64,000 nt of DNA from Elephas maximus indicus (taxonomy: Eukaryota > Chordata > Mammalia > Proboscidea > Elephantidae): contig NC_064846.1 of assembly GCF_024166365.1 (NCBI RefSeq), positions 24,883,866-24,947,865 of the forward strand, written 5' to 3'. Made by a program: the position numbers and the translations under genes. A model generated the notes under the pieces. The model was not told the origin of the DNA and ran no database searches. It saw only the letters and a list, made by a program, of their open reading frames with translations. This document shows positions 58,741-64,000 of this stretch, in pieces (position 1 is the first letter of the stretch; each line of letters begins with the position of its first letter).

Positions 58741-59680
58741 CTTCAACCTAGAATACCAACTGAACTGAGCCCCTAACACTGGCCTCACACCTACCCCTAA
58801 CCTACACCACAGCATGGACTGATTTGTAATTCTCTCACAGCCGAGATACTAAGGCCAGACAGCCATCTCACAAATCTGGGTCCTCAAGTGCCATGGGGGG
58901 CTTGTGGGGAGTGGGGGAGATGCATCCATGACTCACTACTAACCCATCCCCGCTGCTGGAAAAAAAAATAACTCCAAATGCACATCCTACTGCCTGTGAG
59001 TCAGGAATGTCATTTTCATTTATGAAGGATGGAACATTATTTTTCTCTAACATTTCAAGTGAATAACTTTACATACATTTCCCCCCAATTTCCATAGGAA
59101 TTTGATGCCATGGAAGCAATCAGCTACACGTCCCCTGAGCCTGGCAGAAACTCTTATTTTTCTTACAGGTACTTTAAGATCAATAGCTCTGAATTTCCCT
59201 TCTCCTTCCAATAATGTTCCTAGTGAAGCCCACCCTGATTTAAGGGTTCAGTGGGACATGGGGTGGTCTGATTCCACCGTTATTTAGGATTTTAGCTTCA
59301 CATTTCTATTGAGTCTAAAAGGTCAAGTTTCAGAAATTCAGACAATATTAGGTTCACAGAAGCTTCTGGGGCATGCACCTACTAGGAGGTGTTTGACTCT
59401 CACTGTGAGGCCCCCCAGAGGTAGATTCATCACCACTTATGTCAAGGGAAAGAGTAGGAAAGAACAGAGAGGAAACCTCTGTTCATTCTCCAGGGCATAG
59501 TTTCGGATTCCACTACAACTCTTCAGTAAATACACCTAGTAGAACAAACCAGAAAACGAATTCCAGGAGAGAAAAGACAGGACCTTTGAATTATTTACTC
59601 TGTGGCATTCCTGGTGGTATTGTTCCCCTTCAGTAGCACGGCCTTTTCTCCAATTGGCTATATTCTTTCTTTTTCTCAGG
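58740..59680. other. Intergenic DNA before the olfactory receptor pseudogene
   Basis: No gene or repeat family recognised. An acceptor-like 'ctttttctcag' (59669-59679) lies just before the pseudogene and could be the old acceptor of its coding exon. Confidence 0.35.
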
Positions 59681-59684
59681 TCTG

Positions 59685-60628
59685 ATGCCTGACTCTCACA
59701 GATACGGGAAATCTGACCACAATCAAAGAATTTCTCCTCCTGGGATTTGGGAGTCTCCATCGGTTGCAGTTTTTCTTTTTGGGGATATTTCTGGAAATCT
59801 ATGTAGTGACTTTGCTTAGAAACATTCTCATCCTTACAGTCATTTCTTTCAGCCACAGCCTCCAAACCCCCATGTACTTCTTTCTGTCCAATTTCTCCTT
59901 CCTTGAGATCTGATATACTACCTCCATTGCCCCCAAGATGCTGATGACCCTCCTATCAAGTCCTGAGGTGCTGTCTTTTGCAGGCTGTGTGGCCCAGTTT
60001 TGCTTCTTTGGTTCCATGGCAGTTGTTGAGTGCTTTCTGCTGGCAGCCATGTCTTATGACCGCTACCTTGCCATCTGCAGCCCCTCCGGTACCCAGCCCT
60101 CATGAACCTCCACACATGTATCCTGCTTGCAAGTGGATCTTGGCTGGATGGGTTCCTAACCCCTATTGTCACTGTCACCAGCTGCCATTCTGTGCAGCCT
60201 ATGAGATTGACCACTTCTTTCGTGACCTGGCGCCTGTGCTAAAGCTGGCCTGTTCTGATCCTGAGACAGTGGAGAGAACCACTTGCCTCCTGGCTTCCTT
60301 CATCACTGTGGTGCCCTTCCCGCTCACCATAGTCTCCTATATCCACATTGTTGCTGCTGTCTTCAGGATCCCATCAGCTGCAGGAAAGCAATGGGCCTTC
60401 TCCACCTGCTCTTCCCACCGTATTGCGGTCATGCTGTACTATAGAACACTGGGGACAGCGTATGCCATTCCTACAGCAACTCAGGCTGCTGACATTAACA
60501 AAGTTTTCTCCTTACTCTACACTGTTGTCACCCCCATGATCAACCCCATTGTGTGCAGCCTGCAAAACAAGGATGTTAAGGCAGTGAGGAGGCTCACGAA
60601 TCAGTGGGCATATGCTAAGGGGACCTAA
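59685..60628 (+). pseudogene. Olfactory receptor pseudogene, family 11-like
   Basis: The remains of a single-exon odorant GPCR. Motifs in order: [12 protein letters not shown] at the N-terminus, [14 protein letters not shown], a YDRYLAICS (DRY) motif at about 60055-60081, a conserved-Cys loop PFCAAYEIDHFF, AFSTCSSH, and PMINPIVCSLQNKDV near the end. It is closest in pattern to family 11 rather than family 13. Lesions: TGA at 59911-59913 where Trp is expected; one base missing in the C-run at about 60082; a second frameshift at about 60183; and the ATG at 59685 is out of frame with NLTT. The last frame ends at TAA 60626. Not functional. In human the same X region carries receptor genes and pseudogenes, so this is an expected neighbour. 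Confidence 0.88.
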
Positions 60629-60935
60629 TAGCCCTCACCATCCCCAGCGAGTCCCTTTTCTCAGAGCTTCCTAGGATTCTCTTAAGGAGGCCAATCACTA
60701 GCTGAGTACTTGGGGCTACTGCTGCTCTCTCCTTCCAGGGAAATGGGCAGCAGAGCAGAGGCCCTCCCTCAGGTACTACAGCATAATATCCTTGGGAGTT
60801 CCAGGTTAATCCCTACATGGTAAGATTATCAAGACAAATGTGAATCCATCAAGTTACACTACCATATATAGATACTTTTTAAGGAAAAATTAGAAAGACC
60901 CACCCATGCAGCAATAGCTTTGTGTCACAAAAGCC

Positions 60936-60963
60936 TCTGTGTGTGTGTGTGTGTGTGTGTGTG
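60936..60963 (+). repeat. (GT)n microsatellite
   Basis: About 13 GT units. Visible directly. Confidence 0.95.
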
Positions 60964-62185
60964 CAATACAAAAATATTTATTGGTGCCTGGGTTTGGGAC
61001 TGCGTTATGTACACATGCCCATGTTTGCACACACCCTCCCACTTATATATCTACATGCACATAATGTTGCTGTACCCATTCACCCTTATCCTCTAGTACT
61101 TCCTATCATGACCCTTCAGCTTCTGCCTAGCAGTGTTCTTCACTATGCCTCTCCTCAGAGTTCACGCACATTCCTGCTACTACACTTCACTGTCTGTTGT
61201 TTCTTCAATCATATGCCTCTCCACAGATCAGAACCATTTATCCCTAGGGCAGCTATTGACTGTTCCACTCACTTTAACAGTTAATCCAGCCCCTAGAAGA
61301 CTGGAATAATATCATCCTTACTTCTCTTAATGTCCTCTAGAAAGGCTATCTGCACAGAGTAGATGCAACATTATTTCTTGATTAAATGAATCAATGACTA
61401 GTCAAAGCAATGGATGTTTGGTAGATAAAGAGTGTGAAATAAATCTTCTTCTTAACTAGACTTAGAAGTTCCTTGAAGAAAAAAATCATATGATTGCTAT
61501 GCTTCCTTCATAATATCTAGATCTAGAACAGGACAAAAGCATAGTTGCCCAAATAAGACTTCTCCAATCGAATTTAAATGCAACCCTCACCTTCCTTTCC
61601 TCTTTGCTTCCATATTGGCTTCTGATCTATGAAACACTTTGAATTGAGGTAAAAGATAACCTTGATTGGCTGTCAGTTCTGTGGTTCTTGACCTCATTTC
61701 ATCTGCCCACGTGCTCCAGCTGTGAAGGGACAATAGAAGCACAGGTAGAACCCCTCACCCCCCAAAAAACATCCCCACCCCTACCATGCAAGTCAAGGAA
61801 TGCCAAGCAGTTTGGGAAACTCTTTCCCCTCTGGTTCTTCCTACTCCTTTCCCGACCACCCACAGAGCTCCCTGTTGTATAGGGTCTAATTGTCTCTAAT
61901 CTAGTTTTAACTTCTTGTAATTACCCTCAATTATGAAATAGATCCTGCAGAACACACTCCTTGTGGTTAAGACATGGATCCAGAGTAGAAGTGTAATTAC
62001 TTTTCAGCTCTCAGGGGTTCTGCCTCGCCTTCTGTGTGGATGCAGAGTAGAAAAGCTTCATCTGCTCCATCCATACATGTCTTTTTTTTTTTTTTTTTAC
62101 TCCAGGATTCTGAGGGAGGTTGAAGGGTTTATTTAGTGTGTTGTCCACTGGGAAATTTAAAAATATCTACTAGTCCAAGATCAAC
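60964..62185. other. Intergenic DNA
   Basis: No gene recognised; a poly(T) run of about 21 occurs near 62079-62099. Confidence 0.35.
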
Positions 62186-62189
62186 TAAA

Positions 62190-62470
62190 CTTACAAACCT
62201 TTAATGACTTCCCATTGTTTTTAGGATAAAGTCCAAGTGTTCCACCAAAGTGACAAATATTACCTGTCACAACATCCAAGGGCATGTAGCCCATTTACAG
62301 TGCATTCATGGCTTACAAAGATCTAACTCTTGTCTAAATCTCCACTCTTTTGCCTCTTTCTTGCTCTCTGAACACCTGCCTCCCTGGCTTTCTTTAAGTT
62401 CCTCAAACCCACTGACTGGGCCCCTTTTTTCCTATAATGTTGTTCTTTTTCCCCTTCCTCCACCCCACTT
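62190..62470 (+). repeat. L2 LINE fragment
   Basis: 'aatgacttcccattgttttt', 'aggataaagtccaagtgttc', 'tgcctccctggctttcttta', 'agttcctcaaaccc', in L2 sense order. Confidence 0.7.
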
Positions 62471-62479
62471 TTCACCTGA

Positions 62480-63890
62480 ATAACTCTTTGGGTCCCATCC
62501 AATTCTCTTAGGATATGCTCTCAAAACACCCTGACTTATTCTTTATAAATTTCTCACAACTGTAATTAAATAATTAGCTGGATGATTTTATGTCTCTCTC
62601 CTCTATCTGAACTGTAAACTCCACAAAGCCAGGACTTGTTTCTATGTTGTTTGAAGACAACGTTCCCAGCACCCAATGCCGTACTTAACACTGAAAAATT
62701 GTTCAACCAACACTTACTAATAAAAGAACAAAAAAAGCTATCTAAAATCATTTCACTTATTTGATAAGGCATTATGTTGCTATCACTCAAGATATGATTA
62801 TCAATCTTGTGGGCCAATTAGTTTCAGTCTGTTCTCAAAACTACAGTCTACCTCTGTATCCCCTGCCAGTCATGTCACAAATTAATGTAATTCCCCTGAG
62901 GGAACTGGAGGAGAGATGGCTCTGGAAGCCCAGCCCTACTGGTGAGAAACATGTCAAAGTGTGTGTCTGCTCACAGTGGTAGTACAGCTTCCCTGCTGAA
63001 TACAAACGGCAACACTTGGCTATTATTGTGCTTTGGTTGATATACTTCCTTCTGCAACGTGAATAGATTTTTCTCTATTTAGCAAAACATTACATTAATG
63101 ATTGGACAGAGTAATTAACAGAAAATCAGATTAAATTTTCATGTCTCTGTAAAAGCCAAAGAGAAATTATGCCCATTGACCTGATCAGTACAAGCTGTCA
63201 TACAACATTAGAAGAACTCCAGTTTCAAATTGTTTCAACCATAACCCCCACTGTTTTGGCCAGATGGCTTGCTGGTATCTCAGTGGTTACTCAAGAAAGA
63301 GGGAGAAGAAACCTGGAATGGGCAAGTCTGTGGTAAGAAGAGGCAAAATGGGTTTCAGACCTGGCCTAAATGAGAATTGCCTACAGTATCTGTCAACATA
63401 AGGGGCCCATCTATGGTAGCATTTCTATACAAAGGGACTACCAGTCTGGGAAATAGGGAAGATAGTATGGCTCTCAGGGCAGTGGTATTATTCATTTTCA
63501 GGCGAAAAGCTATAATTGTGCTCCAGAGCAGTGTACTTGGAAGGAGAACTCCAGAGAGAGGGCCTAGAGGCAGAGACCAGGCCTTTAGTAAGAAGGGACT
63601 GCCGAGAGCTAGGTAGGTATCAGGAATACTGCCAAATGAATTGGGGTTCAGAGGATAATTGTAGTAAAAAAAAGAATTTTTTTTTTTGAATAGGGGCTAA
63701 CTACATTCAGGACATACTGCAGAGGATTCTAAGACTTCTAAACTTTAATCCATACTCTATTTCTTACTCTTATAAATATCTACAGGCTCCACAAGTTTCC
63801 CTCCTATCCCTAATTCTATCTGTAGTACAAGATCATTGCAGGGGTAAATATGAATGGAGAGTCAGAGCATGGGGACATGGTGTTTGGTCT
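62480..63890. other. Intergenic DNA
   Basis: No gene or repeat family recognised with confidence. Confidence 0.35.
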
Positions 63891-63894
63891 CTGT

Positions 63895-64000
63895 CATAGA
63901 CTGAATTGTGTCCCCCAGAAATATCTATCAACTTGGCTAGGTCATGATTCCCTTGTAGGATTGTATGATTGTCTACCATTTTATCTTCTGATGTGATTTC
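63895..64000 (+). repeat. Start of an LTR-like repeat running out of the window
   Basis: 'catagactgaattgtgtccc' resembles the opening of MaLR-type LTRs and also of an abundant afrotherian repeat; the rest lies beyond the window. Confidence 0.4.

Noticed and set aside
59978..60628. 216-codon open frame as an intact gene
   Set aside because: Its first third is an out-of-frame reading of the olfactory receptor; only the C-terminal part is the real frame, so the locus is a pseudogene.
59685..60628. Assignment as OR13H1, the best-known receptor gene near human IGSF1
   Set aside because: The motifs (for example ECFLLAAMSYDRYLAICS and PFCAAYEIDHFF) fit family 11 better than OR13H1.
1..64000. tRNA, rRNA, CRISPR or bacterial-type operon signals
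   Set aside because: None seen; the tRNA-like sequences are SINE heads, and the window is a vertebrate genome.

Overview
This is a mammalian nuclear window, almost certainly from an afrotherian and most likely an elephant or close paenungulate relative. The evidence is three BovB-like RTE LINE copies plus many SINEs that share the RTE 3' tail (a 'gtcgctatgagtcggaatcg'-type tail ending in a short simple repeat), on top of the usual eutherian background of L1, L2, MIR, MER5 and MLT1. The only clear protein-coding gene is IGSF1, and an olfactory-receptor pseudogene lies about 38 kb downstream. Both are expected from the X-chromosomal Xq26 neighbourhood in human.

Layout: 1-5.3 kb, retroelements (L1 ORF2 in antisense, MIR, L2, and an RTE copy carrying a nested L1-type insertion). 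5.38-5.75 kb, a GC-rich segment ending in a good splice donor, the likely IGSF1 promoter and noncoding exon 1. 8.07-21.43 kb, IGSF1 exons 2-20 on the + strand with poly(A) signal. 21.4-58 kb, intergenic DNA dominated by repeats; it includes a decayed block near 34-35 kb that resembles IGSF1 flanking and intron DNA, two RTE copies at 42.5-46.5 kb, and L2 fragments split by SINEs. 58.1-58.7 kb, an AT-rich homeodomain-motif-rich stretch that may be regulatory. 59.7-60.6 kb, a family-11-like olfactory receptor pseudogene. The rest is sparse intergenic DNA.

IGSF1 encodes a pituitary-enriched membrane glycoprotein with 12 Ig domains in human. Each Ig domain is one exon here, with phase 1 at both ends. 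The main discovery is in exon 7 (Ig4): it carries one extra base, giving an in-frame stop 38 codons on, and its splice donor reads AC instead of GT. Joining exon 6 directly to exon 8 keeps the frame, and the remaining 18 coding exon segments total 3684 nt, exactly 1228 codons including stop. The sequence therefore predicts an 11-Ig IGSF1 of 1227 residues. The lost domain lies in the N-terminal half of the precursor, which is removed by internal cleavage in the characterised proteins.

No RNA genes, CRISPR arrays or intact mobile-element ORFs were seen. Repeat family names are from memory of consensus patterns, and repeat boundaries are approximate except where target-site duplications are given.
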